From positions 1 to 64,000 of the forward strand of contig JALNWG010000009.1 in the NCBI GenBank assembly GCA_023231005.1: a stretch of 64,000 nucleotides of DNA. The letters run 5' to 3'. The DNA is from Bacteroidales bacterium (GTDB lineage Bacteria; Bacteroidota; Bacteroidia; Bacteroidales; FEN-979). The notes beneath the pieces are model-generated. The model saw only the letters and a program-made list of their open reading frames with translations. It ran no database searches and had not been told where the DNA came from. The position numbers and the translations under genes were made by a program. Below, piece after piece: positions 8,610-16,924 of the stretch; within the stretch, counting starts at the first letter, position 1; each line of letters begins with the position of its first letter.

Positions 8610-9881
8610 TTAGATTGGTGCCAAAATTTTTATACCAATTCTACATTTTAGACAATATTTTCGATCACAAAATGATTGTTTTAACTCAAGCAATGCTTGT
8701 GTTTGAAGCGCATTTTCACCTTTAACCCCAGCCTGATTCCAATGGTTTGTAATGGAATTTTTTTCTGGCGCCATTTGTTGAAGAAAATTTAAAGATCGTT
8801 CCTTAATTTCCGGGGCTGATTTCTCTTCTCCCAGAAAATACATAAATGGAATAAGTCCGTTGATCATGATCAACTGGGCACTCTGGGCTCCCAATACCTT
8901 AGTTTGAAAAGCAGATGGTCTATCAAAACAATAGTGATGATTCCAATAATCAGATGCACAAACAGAAATTTTTTCCAGAATTTTTTCGATCTCCATGTCT
9001 TCAAGGATACAGAAATAATGGCCTTTCATTTTATGTAAAAAAGCAGCCCATTGTGCAATCCGGATGGTTGGAAAATTAGAGGGTCTTAATCGTAAAAACC
9101 GCCAAGGGTATTCTTGTATGGGATGTAGCTGATACTTTTGACGAAGAAATTCATATTCCTGGAATAGTTGATGAGGATAATCTTCTAACCATTTTTTTTC
9201 CAACATTCCAGCCTGACCAAACAACAATGCCTCCACTTGAAACAGATTATCGATATGTCGTTTGAGAACCTTAAGTGGCAGGGATTTTGCAAGAAGCTCA
9301 AATTGAAGATTATTAAGGTTAAATCCAAAATTGGAGGCAAGATGTTGGTACAAGGTCTCTTCCCAATCATACTGGCAATTTTCCCATAGTTTTTTAATTT
9401 TTAATGATTTTGTATGTAATCTTTCTACTGCCAGCGCAGGTGCCCATAGCGAAAACACTTGGGGTGAAAGGTTTTTCAGCTGATTATAACATGGGATCCA
9501 TTGATGATTCATCATTAACAACTCATAATGATCCAGAATAGAAGCAGAAAATTGGTCTTTAATTACAACAGTCTGAAAAGCCTCTTTTTCTTTCACTCTA
9601 ATGGGAATATCAGATTCATAAACAACATGTAAAATTATATTATCATAAACGCGGTCAGTTTCATGATGGTGACGAAACCAATCGGAAGCCCGTACATGAA
9701 TTTCAACGTTTCCGGCCCAGGTAGTTTTTCCTAATTTCAACCGGGAATTAAAAAAATCAGGGCCACTATCGGTATTATGTTCTCCAGGATGAAGGATTAC
9801 CAAATTTTCTCCAGATACAGTTTGAAGATTCGGATTCAATAACCGGAATTTCCATAAAAAATGTAAAAATTCCTCGCTCAT
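8610..9881 (-). CDS. DUF2851 family protein
   Basis: The 423-residue protein starts MSEEFLHFLWKF at the ATG at 9881; a GTG six codons upstream is less likely. The N-terminal part carries HPGEHNTDSGPDFFN and WAGNVEIHVRASDW, which are hallmark motifs of DUF2851, and the C-terminus ends with a CxxxxCxxC cluster. The acidic/histidine motifs of the first 100 residues resemble a nuclease-like active site, but no activity is established that I can name. The family is widespread in Bacteroidota. It is upstream of the ComEA-like gene. Confidence 0.85.
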   Translation of the reverse strand: MSEEFLHFLWKFRLLNPNLQTVSGENLVILHPGEHNTDSGPDFFNSRLKLGKTTWAGNVEIHVRASDWFRHHHETDRVYDNIILHVVYESDIPIRVKEKEAFQTVVIKDQFSASILDHYELLMMNHQWIPCYNQLKNLSPQVFSLWAPALAVERLHTKSLKIKKLWENCQYDWEETLYQHLASNFGFNLNNLQFELLAKSLPLKVLKRHIDNLFQVEALLFGQAGMLEKKWLEDYPHQLFQEYEFLRQKYQLHPIQEYPWRFLRLRPSNFPTIRIAQWAAFLHKMKGHYFCILEDMEIEKILEKISVCASDYWNHHYCFDRPSAFQTKVLGAQSAQLIMINGLIPFMYFLGEEKSAPEIKERSLNFLQQMAPEKNSITNHWNQAGVKGENALQTQALLELKQSFCDRKYCLKCRIGIKILAPI

Positions 9882-9951
9882 AATTGTTCCATTTTCCACA
9901 GAAAGTGATTTTATCCTTAATCCGTTTTTGAGGTAAAAGGTAATATGCCGA

Positions 9952-9983
9952 GTTGAAAAAAATCAAAATAATAATTATCTTTG
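9952..9983 (+). promoter_or_regulatory. Promoter of the coiled-coil/zapA unit
   Basis: GTTG at 9952-9955, a 20-bp spacer and TATCTTTG at 9976-9983 fit the Bacteroidota promoter with one mismatch in the -33 box. Initiation near 9990 leaves about 20 nt before the ATG at 10009. Confidence 0.65.
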
Positions 9984-10008
9984 CATAAATATTAGTTTGC
10001 TCTAAACC

Positions 10009-10296
10009 ATGAAAGATTTAGTTACCTTGGTTTCCGGAATAGAGTATAAAATGAATGAGCTGATTGAACGGTATCAGGTCATTAAATCAGAAAACAACCG
10101 TTATATTAAGGAGATAAATGAACTTAAAATCTTACAGGAAACTCATAAAAAGAGGATTATTGAACTGGAAGAAAAAATTAACTTACTAAAAATAGCTAAA
10201 ACACTTGAAACAAAAGAAGGAAACGTTGAAGCTAAAATAAAGATCAACGACCTTGTGCGGGAAATCGAAAAATGTATTGGGCTACTCAATACTTAA
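10009..10296 (+). CDS. Small coiled-coil protein upstream of ZapA
   Basis: The 95-residue protein is charged and almost wholly helical, with heptad-like spacing of Leu/Ile from residue 10 to 65 and no signal or membrane segment. Its size, coiled coil and place 20 bp before zapA suggest a small cell-division accessory protein, in the manner of ZapB, but sequence identity to ZapB is not evident to me. It shares the promoter at 9952-9983 with zapA. Confidence 0.75.
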   Translation: MKDLVTLVSGIEYKMNELIERYQVIKSENNRYIKEINELKILQETHKKRIIELEEKINLLKIAKTLETKEGNVEAKIKINDLVREIEKCIGLLNT

Positions 10297-10316
10297 GAAA
10301 ATATTTGTAACAAGCC

Positions 10317-10625
10317 ATGGGTGAACTCTTTATATCGTTACCAGTTGCAGAACGAACATATCGTCTTGCCATTGAAAAAGGGCATGAAGAGCTTTTTCGC
10401 AAAGCAGCGAAATTGATTGACAAAAGAATTAAAGATTATTCAACCAGTTATGCTTATAAAGATAAGCAGGATTTGCTTGCCATGGTAGCACTTGAATATG
10501 CGACCAATTTCTTACAGTCGGAACAACTTTTATCGGAACAAGAGTTGCAATGGGAAGGTAAATTGACAGAAATTGATCAGGCATTGGATAGTCAGCTTAA
10601 AGATAGTAGCCTCCCCGTTCTTTGA
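10317..10625 (+). CDS. zapA: Cell division protein ZapA
   Basis: The 102-residue protein fits ZapA in size and layout: a short N-terminal beta segment with the conserved IxVAxRxYRL-like pattern (LPVAERTYRLAIEKGHEE), then a long helix for dimerisation, with AYKDKQDLLAMVALEYATN in the middle. ZapA binds FtsZ polymers and promotes Z-ring bundling in the cytosol. It follows the coiled-coil gene by 20 bp and is followed by a 6S-like RNA, the same neighbour that ssrS has downstream of zapA in enterobacteria. Confidence 0.85.
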   Translation: MGELFISLPVAERTYRLAIEKGHEELFRKAAKLIDKRIKDYSTSYAYKDKQDLLAMVALEYATNFLQSEQLLSEQELQWEGKLTEIDQALDSQLKDSSLPVL

Positions 10626-10642
10626 AAGAAAACTGAAGATTT

Positions 10643-10846
10643 ACCCGCATTAATTCAGACAGTTTGTAAACCTAACATTACAAATATTAGGGCAAAGCTC
10701 ATTGTCTCGTAGGACAGGCCTCAACATTCCGATTCGTTGGAATGTTTCGGATTAGATTCCGGACCGTGGAAGTTCGAAAAGCATGGCCTCCTATTCATGT
10801 CGAATGAGGTTTATCAATACCTCGCTGATTAATGCGGGTTTTTTCT
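10643..10846 (+). ncRNA. ssrS: 6S-like RNA (6S-Flavo type)
   Basis: A gene-free stretch after zapA has the shape of 6S RNA. A perfect 12-bp closing stem pairs 10643-10654 with 10828-10839 and is followed by a long T-rich run, as for an intrinsic terminator. Inside are a distal hairpin with 8-bp arms (AACATTCC/GGAATGTT, about 10722-10745), AGGCC/GGCCT arms that enclose it, and a small GAGGT/ACCTC hairpin near 10806-10823 in the 3' part of the central bubble. 6S RNA mimics an open promoter and sequesters RNA polymerase. A Bacteroidota class (6S-Flavo) is known. Ends are estimated. Confidence 0.75.
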
Positions 10847-10855
10847 TTTTCTTTT
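10826..10855 (+). terminator. T-run after the 6S-like closing stem
   Basis: The 3' arm of the closing stem ends GCGGG and runs straight into TTTTTTCTTTTTCTTTT. As an intrinsic terminator it would set the 3' end of the RNA. rny starts 40 bp later and would then need its own promoter, or read-through. Confidence 0.5.
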
Positions 10856-10894
10856 CATTCCTTCATTTTTTAATAACCAATAATAAACACACCC

Positions 10895-12439
10895 ATGGGA
10901 GGAATATCATTATTGATCATTATTGGCATATCCGGAATTATCCTTGGAGGAGTCATTACCGGTACGATCATGAACCGTGCTATAGAACGCAAACGGGATA
11001 TATTGTTAAAAGAGGCCATGGAAAAGGCTGAAGTCGTTAAAAAAGAAAAAATACTCCAGGCAAAAGAAAAGTTTCTACAATTGAAGGGGGAACATGAAAA
11101 ATATATTCATGAAAAAAATGATGAAGTTTCGCGTAACGAAAACCGTTTAAAACAGAAAGAAGGCACTCTTAATCAAAAGGTAGAAGAGCTTGCCAAAAAA
11201 CAAAAAGAGATTACCTCCATCCGGCAGAACCTGACCCAGCAATTAGAAATCATCAATAAAAAGCAGGTTGACCTTGATAAATCAATGAAAACACAGGTTG
11301 AAAAGCTGGAAGCCATTTCTTCACTTTCTGCTGTTGAAGCCAAAAGCCAGTTAATTGAGACGCTCAAGGAAGAGGCCAAATCGGAAGCCATTGTTCACAT
11401 GAAGGATATTATTGATGAAGCCCGGCTTACTGCTAATACAGAAGCTAAAAAAATCATCATTGAAACCATCCAGAGAACTGCCTCTGAACACGCTATTGAA
11501 AATACTGTTTCAGTATTCAATATCGAAAGTGAAGAAATTAAAGGAAGGATTATCGGACGTGAAGGACGTAATATCCGGACCTTGGAATCCCTTACTGGTG
11601 TAGAGATTATTATTGATGATTCGCCTGATGCCATTATTCTTTCTGGATTTGATCCGGTTCGTCGTGAAATTGCCCGGTTATCATTACATAAATTAGTTAC
11701 CGATGGGAGAATCCATCCTGCCCGTATTGAGGAAGTAGTTGCTAAAACCCGCAAACAGATTGAACAGGAAATTATTGAAACCGGGAAACGTATCAGTATT
11801 GACCTGGGTATACACAATATGCATCATGAGCTGGTACGAATGATCGGGAAAATGAAATATCGTTCTTCATACGGACAAAATTTGTTGCAACACTCAATTG
11901 AAGTCGCAAAATTGTGCGCCACCATGGCTGCCGAGCTTGGATTGAATCCAAAAATTGCCAAAAGAGCTGGATTGTTACACGATATCGGAAAAGTTCCTGA
12001 CAATGAACCCGAGCTTCCCCATGCTATTTTAGGTATGAAAATGGCTGAGAAATTTAAAGAAAAACCAGAAATCATCAATGCTATCGGAGCACATCATGAT
12101 GAAATGGAAATGAACAATCTTATCTCCCCTATCGTCCAGGTTTGTGATGCAATTTCTGGTGCCCGTCCGGGAGCACGCAGAGAGGTTGTAGAGGCTTATA
12201 TCGAACGGTTAAAACATCTGGAGGAATTGGCACTCAGCTATCCCGGGGTAGTTAAAACGTATGCAATTCAGGCAGGTCGCGAATTACGTGTCATTGTTGG
12301 GGCAGACAAAGTTACCGATGTTGAAGCGAATCAAATCTCCTTTGATCTCTCAAAAAAGATCCAAAGTGAAATGACTTACCCGGGCCAGATTAAAATTACC
12401 GTAATCCGTGAAACGAGAGCAGTAAGTTATGCCAAGTAG
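10895..12439 (+). CDS. rny: Ribonuclease Y
   Basis: The 514-residue protein has the standard RNase Y order: an N-terminal membrane anchor (about 4-24), a long charged coiled coil (about 28-150), a KH domain with the GREGRNIR loop near 220-230, and an HD domain with LLHDIGKVPDNE near 360. Length matches the family (about 510-520). It is the membrane-tethered endonuclease that starts mRNA decay and processing in many bacteria without RNase E-based degradosomes. The start ATG gives MGGISLL, directly before the anchor. A histidine kinase gene follows 24 bp later. Confidence 0.95.
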   Translation: MGGISLLIIIGISGIILGGVITGTIMNRAIERKRDILLKEAMEKAEVVKKEKILQAKEKFLQLKGEHEKYIHEKNDEVSRNENRLKQKEGTLNQKVEELAKKQKEITSIRQNLTQQLEIINKKQVDLDKSMKTQVEKLEAISSLSAVEAKSQLIETLKEEAKSEAIVHMKDIIDEARLTANTEAKKIIIETIQRTASEHAIENTVSVFNIESEEIKGRIIGREGRNIRTLESLTGVEIIIDDSPDAIILSGFDPVRREIARLSLHKLVTDGRIHPARIEEVVAKTRKQIEQEIIETGKRISIDLGIHNMHHELVRMIGKMKYRSSYGQNLLQHSIEVAKLCATMAAELGLNPKIAKRAGLLHDIGKVPDNEPELPHAILGMKMAEKFKEKPEIINAIGAHHDEMEMNNLISPIVQVCDAISGARPGARREVVEAYIERLKHLEELALSYPGVVKTYAIQAGRELRVIVGADKVTDVEANQISFDLSKKIQSEMTYPGQIKITVIRETRAVSYAK

Positions 12440-12463
12440 GCTACAATATAATGATCAGCACAG

Positions 12464-13669
12464 ATGCAAAAGATCACAGGTCAGCTATTTAATCGGATTA
12501 ATTTAGCTTCTAATATTTCCGAAATATTCCAGATCCTTCAATCAGAATTAAACAATTATTTTGACTGTACCAATTTGTACCTAGGCCTGTTAAATAACAG
12601 GAATAAAAACATCGATATCTATTTTTTGAAGGAGGGTCAGGTAGTTTGTGAATCTCAAAATTATTTAAGGACATTAAATAATCTTGTATTAGAACAAAAA
12701 GAAGCCCTGGTGCTAACCGAAAATGAAATTGCTCAATATATTTCATCCGGGAAACTGCCTTCAAATGGTACACCTGCCCGATCCTGGGTCGGAATTCCGT
12801 TGAAAACCAATACTTCCGTTATTGGTTTATTAGCTATCACTAATTTCGAAAACACCAATGTTTTATCTGCATCTCATCTTGAATTATTAAACTATATCGC
12901 CCCTCATATCACACAATTTATCGGAAGACGGCAATCGGAAGAAGCATTGAAATTTTCCGAAAATCAATTAAGAGAATCGAACATTTCGAAGGATAAATTT
13001 TTTTCAATTATTGCTCATGATCTTCGGGGCCCGTTTAATGCAATAATCGGGTTTTCTGATTTGTTATACAATGAATTCGATTCTTTTGATGAATCAGAGA
13101 AAAAAGCGATGATCAAGAATATTTATGATGCTTCATTAGGCACCTTTAAATTATTGGAGAACCTTCTTGAGTGGTCAAGAATAAAAACTGGTCGGTCAAT
13201 TCCCTCACTTGAATATGTGGACCTAAGTACCATTGCCAATGCGTGTTTGAGTTTACTTAGGCCGCAGGCGGAAAAGAAAAACATCAAACTGTTCTCGGGT
13301 ATTCATTTCGGGTCGATTGCGTATTGTGATGAAAACATGATTAAAACTGTAATTCGGAATATTCTTTCCAATGCCATCAAGTTTTCTCAGATTGGGGGAT
13401 TTGTTAAAATTTGGGCCAACCTCAAAGAAGAATGGATTGAAGTCATTGTGACTGATAATGGCGTTGGGATTGCCAATGAGAACCTTGGCAAATTATTTCA
13501 GCTTGATGAGTCAGTTAAAACCAAAGGTACTATGGGAGAAACTGGAACCGGCTTAGGGCTAATCCTATGTCATGAATTTATCGAGCTGAATGGGGGTTCA
13601 ATTAAAGCAGAAAGCGAACCAGGAAAGGGATGTCAAATTTCCTTTACCATCCCCAAATACCCTTTGTAA
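12464..13669 (+). CDS. GAF-domain sensor histidine kinase
   Basis: The 401-residue protein has no membrane segment. A GAF-type sensor covers about 5-155, followed by HisKA with the H-box SIIAHDLRGP (His185), then HATPase_c with N-box Asn303, DNGVG at 331-335 and GTGLGL at 361-366. All catalytic boxes look intact, so it should be an active cytosolic kinase. The ligand and the response regulator are unknown, and none is encoded next to it. It follows rny by 24 bp, is probably transcribed with it, and ends just before a strong terminator. Confidence 0.9.
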   Translation: MQKITGQLFNRINLASNISEIFQILQSELNNYFDCTNLYLGLLNNRNKNIDIYFLKEGQVVCESQNYLRTLNNLVLEQKEALVLTENEIAQYISSGKLPSNGTPARSWVGIPLKTNTSVIGLLAITNFENTNVLSASHLELLNYIAPHITQFIGRRQSEEALKFSENQLRESNISKDKFFSIIAHDLRGPFNAIIGFSDLLYNEFDSFDESEKKAMIKNIYDASLGTFKLLENLLEWSRIKTGRSIPSLEYVDLSTIANACLSLLRPQAEKKNIKLFSGIHFGSIAYCDENMIKTVIRNILSNAIKFSQIGGFVKIWANLKEEWIEVIVTDNGVGIANENLGKLFQLDESVKTKGTMGETGTGLGLILCHEFIELNGGSIKAESEPGKGCQISFTIPKYPL

Positions 13670-13670
13670 T

Positions 13671-13700
13671 AAAAAAACCCTCTGAAAAAGAGGGTTTTTT
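13671..13700. terminator. Bidirectional intrinsic terminator
   Basis: A CCCTCT/AGAGGG stem at 13678-13694 with a GAAAA loop is flanked by seven A on the left and six T on the right. It can end the rny-kinase transcript on plus and the tRNA-Asp transcript on minus. Confidence 0.85.
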
Positions 13701-13701
13701 G

Positions 13702-13775
13702 CGGACCGGACGGGACTCGAACCCGCGACCTCCGCCGTGACAGGGCGGCATTCTAACCAGCTGAACTACCGATCC
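13702..13775 (-). tRNA. tRNA-Asp (GTC)
   Basis: The minus strand folds into a complete 74-nt cloverleaf: acceptor GGATCGG/CCGGTCC with discriminator G, anticodon loop with GTC, and the GGTTCGAGTC T-arm. CCA is not encoded. It has its own promoter at 13790-13820. Confidence 0.95.
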
Positions 13776-13789
13776 TCAATAAAGAGGTG

Positions 13790-13820
13790 CAAAAGTAACT
13801 CATTTTTTACAATAATCAAA
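13790..13820 (-). promoter_or_regulatory. Promoter of tRNA-Asp
   Basis: On minus: TTTG (13817-13820), 19-bp spacer, TACTTTTG (13790-13797), a perfect match to both boxes. The tRNA begins 15 bp downstream. The -7 box and the next bases (TACTTTTGCA) are shared with the rpsU and tRNA-Thr promoters. Confidence 0.8.
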
Positions 13821-13827
13821 AATCTTT

Positions 13828-15945
13828 TTAAAATTCTCTCTCAAATGCTCCTTCTATTTTAACTGCATGACATCGAAAGGGCGATTTTTCAGCCTCTCGA
13901 ATCCATGCTTTCGATCTGAATTCACTATTGGTTGGATCAATAACGATTTCCTTGAAACAAAAAACTTTCCTTATGTTTATCAGTGAATCCCTGATATTTC
14001 CCGAAAGAACTAAAATATCAAGATTCATTTTCATGTTAATCCCGTTTGGAATTTTCTTATTAAGAAATCCAATTCGCTTGGTATGGAATTGAACGAAATG
14101 ACCTGATTTACAGAAATCCGGTGAAGGCTGAAAAGGATGCTGCCATGATTCTTTAATCCTTGCCCAATAAAAACGACTATTATCGATTCGATGCGATACC
14201 AAGTCACTTTCCAATGCCTGTCTGATAGATGAGGATAGATCATCCTTTAGCGGTTCAGTAAAATCATACAATATAACCGCACGATTTTGATAATTAAATT
14301 CAAACAGGGAGAGGTTCCGAGCATTAAACACTAAAAATCGGGCTGATTGCAAACGGGATATTTTATGGTATAGAAAAGAAGTGTTCAACAAGAATAACGT
14401 AATCAGAAAAGCACAAATCAATGAAAATTTTTTATTTGCCAACCATAAACAAAACGTTATCATGAATAAATAAAGGAGAATCATTTCAAAAAAAGTGAGA
14501 TTAATTCCCTGTAAAGTTGAAACAGGAAGCTCTTCAATGAAGTGTATAATCGTGTTCAACAGCCAAACTAAAAAACACAATACTTTAGCCGCAATGAGTG
14601 AGAGTAAAGGAATATTTCCTACAAAAAGTGCAAAAATTCCGGAGTAAATAACCAGACTTGACAAAGGGACAACAAAAATATTTGTGATCATGAAATAATT
14701 TGGAAACTGATGAAAAGTATACAATGTTAACGGGAGGGTAGCGATTTGCGCTGCAATGGATACCGCCACAATCGACCAGATTTTATCAGGGAGCCACCAC
14801 GAAGTGATAAAAAGATCATAAACTGGTTTGTATAATAACACTATCCCTATTACTGCAAGATAAGAAAGTTGAAATCCAATGTCCAGAACCAGAAATGGGT
14901 CAATCAATAACAACAAAAAGAAGGAAGCAGAAAGGATGTTGAACATATTTACATTCCGATTAATCGCCTTTCCCAGGATGGGGAGACTCAGCATGGCAGC
15001 TGATCTCAAAACACACGGTGATAAACCTGTGAGAAGAGCATAGAACCAAATAAAAGCAAGTATTATAACGGCTTTAAAGAAACGCGTTATCTTGTTCCGG
15101 TTCAAAAAACCAAGGACAAATTCTAAAAACAGATAAATGATCCCAACATGCATCCCGGAAACAGAGAGGATATGCATAGCGCCGGTGGCAGAATAATCGT
15201 GGCGTAAATCAGCATCCAATTCCTCGACATACCCGAGTAATAGTGCTGCAGATACTGCAAATTCCTTACCGGAAACCTGATTTTTACGTAAAATGTTTAA
15301 CAGTCGGTCTCTTAATGAGAATGCCATTCGTCGAAAAAATCCCGAAGGAAAAATCGATAACTTCTTCCATTGATTTGACGATAGCCAAGATTGGTGTGTG
15401 AATCCTTTAATTTTTAAAAAACCTGCATAGTTAAAAGAATGTGGGTTTGATTTATTGATAATACGTTGAAACGAGGTATGAATTAAAAGATGATCTCCAT
15501 ATTGTAACGGTGGTTCCATGGAATGAGGCTTCACATAGATGAGCGCTTTGGTATTAACCTTAAACCACCTTATCTGATCCCATCGTCTTACAATTTTTAC
15601 CATTGATTTTACAGAAGTACGTTTAATTGATGGAGGCTCTATGATTTCCACTATATATGTACCCACAGTACAAATAGAATCATCGTTTTCAGGGAAATGA
15701 TAAAAAGATGTAAACTCAAATCCTGTCACCAATAAAAAAAGATTGATCAAAATTCCGGTTATTGACCTGTATCGGAAATTGCGCCAGGCACGTGGCAGGT
15801 TGGCCCCAAAGAAAAAGAGCAACAACAATGACCCAGAAATCCAGCACAACGCAATAACACGGGTATCGATGATAATAGCAAGAACGATACCCGATAAAAA
15901 CGGGAATACCAAACGGAGCAGAGGGAAAGGCCGCCACGGGTTCAT
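13828..15945 (-). CDS. comEC: ComEC/Rec2-type DNA uptake channel protein
   Basis: The 705-residue protein has N-terminal membrane helices (about 5-85), a small extracytoplasmic OB-like domain, then the competence domain with LSVSGMHVGI and about eight further helices to residue 535. This core is the predicted channel for single-stranded DNA entry. The C-terminal 160 residues lie where many homologues carry a metallo-beta-lactamase nuclease, but I find no HxHxDH motif there, so that part is degenerate or absent. It lies 58 bp after two TPR genes and may be transcribed with them. Confidence 0.88.
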   Translation of the reverse strand: MNPWRPFPLLRLVFPFLSGIVLAIIIDTRVIALCWISGSLLLLFFFGANLPRAWRNFRYRSITGILINLFLLVTGFEFTSFYHFPENDDSICTVGTYIVEIIEPPSIKRTSVKSMVKIVRRWDQIRWFKVNTKALIYVKPHSMEPPLQYGDHLLIHTSFQRIINKSNPHSFNYAGFLKIKGFTHQSWLSSNQWKKLSIFPSGFFRRMAFSLRDRLLNILRKNQVSGKEFAVSAALLLGYVEELDADLRHDYSATGAMHILSVSGMHVGIIYLFLEFVLGFLNRNKITRFFKAVIILAFIWFYALLTGLSPCVLRSAAMLSLPILGKAINRNVNMFNILSASFFLLLLIDPFLVLDIGFQLSYLAVIGIVLLYKPVYDLFITSWWLPDKIWSIVAVSIAAQIATLPLTLYTFHQFPNYFMITNIFVVPLSSLVIYSGIFALFVGNIPLLSLIAAKVLCFLVWLLNTIIHFIEELPVSTLQGINLTFFEMILLYLFMITFCLWLANKKFSLICAFLITLFLLNTSFLYHKISRLQSARFLVFNARNLSLFEFNYQNRAVILYDFTEPLKDDLSSSIRQALESDLVSHRIDNSRFYWARIKESWQHPFQPSPDFCKSGHFVQFHTKRIGFLNKKIPNGINMKMNLDILVLSGNIRDSLINIRKVFCFKEIVIDPTNSEFRSKAWIREAEKSPFRCHAVKIEGAFEREF

Positions 15946-16003
15946 AACTGATTACTTCATTTCCAGGCTTAATCCGGAAAATGGCCAAAAGGTAATACGG
16001 TTA

Positions 16004-16924
16004 TCAGTTACAAAATTTCAAATAAAAGTTTTTGCCTTTTTCGGATCCAAACTGAGAAGCATTTTCCCAGTCTTCACAAGCTCCAGTTTTATCTCCCAAA
16101 AAATTTTTAGCGACCCCACGATTAGTTAACATATCCGGATCTGTGGCGACAATCTCAAGCAGTTGGTTATATATATCCAAGGCTTCCCGATATTTTTTAA
16201 GATAAATGAAAGCAAGGCCCAGGTTCTTTTGGGTATTAAGATCTGAAGGTTGAATATTCAGTGCTATTGAGAAATCGCGGATAGCATCTTCATAATTACC
16301 GGTGGCAGCCTTTGCAGCTCCTCGGCTTGAGAAATATTCATATTGGGTTGTATCCAATCCAATAGCAGTATTAAAATCACTAATAGCACCCTTAAAATCA
16401 CTCAGATTGAATCGGCTCAACCCCCGATTATAGAATGCTTCTGAAAAATCAGGTTTATATTCGATGGCCCTGGTAAAGTCCTGAAGAGCATCATTATTAT
16501 TACCCAAATCCAGCTCTGCGAGACCCCTGTTGTGGTAAGCATCAGGATAATCAGCCTTTAATAATATGGCTTTGGAATAATCCTTAATTGCACCAATAAA
16601 GTCCTTTAAATAATCTTTTGCTAAACCTCTGCTATAATAGGGTTCGGGATAGCTCGGAAGAAGTAGAATAACTTTGCTGAAATCATTGATCGCTTTGTAG
16701 TAATCGCCTAATTCGCTATACACTATTCCACGATTATAATAGGGTTCCGCTTGATTTGAATCGAGGGATACTGCCTGAGAAAAATCTTTTAATGCAGCCT
16801 GGAAATCACCCAGCTTGGCTTTTAAAATTCCAGATTCGATTAACTCGCGCTCCGGTGTTTTTTGTGCTAGTCCTAAAAATGGGAGGAAAATCAGAAGAAA
16901 AACAGACAATCGAAATCGGATCAT
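16004..16924 (-). CDS. Secreted TPR protein, C-terminal GACEDW type
   Basis: The 306-residue protein has a signal peptide (MIRFRLSVFLLIFLPFLGLA, then QKTPE) and about seven tetratricopeptide repeats of 34 residues with the YNRG and FSKAI/FTRAI patterns. It ends with GDKTGACEDWENASQFG and a final cysteine, a tail often seen on Bacteroidota TPR proteins. It begins on the base after the stop of the next gene upstream, a paralogue with the same tail, so translation is likely coupled. Role unknown; such proteins usually bind partners in the periplasm. Confidence 0.85.
   Translation of the reverse strand: MIRFRLSVFLLIFLPFLGLAQKTPERELIESGILKAKLGDFQAALKDFSQAVSLDSNQAEPYYNRGIVYSELGDYYKAINDFSKVILLLPSYPEPYYSRGLAKDYLKDFIGAIKDYSKAILLKADYPDAYHNRGLAELDLGNNNDALQDFTRAIEYKPDFSEAFYNRGLSRFNLSDFKGAISDFNTAIGLDTTQYEYFSSRGAAKAATGNYEDAIRDFSIALNIQPSDLNTQKNLGLAFIYLKKYREALDIYNQLLEIVATDPDMLTNRGVAKNFLGDKTGACEDWENASQFGSEKGKNFYLKFCN

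Noticed and set aside
8279..8725. 148-codon plus-strand frame opposite the HhH and DUF2851 genes
   Set aside because: It spans the junction of two well-supported genes and has no motif.
10783..11031. 82-codon frame over the 6S 3' end and rny start
   Set aside because: It overlaps rny in another frame and the structured RNA; composition fits neither a membrane nor a globular protein.
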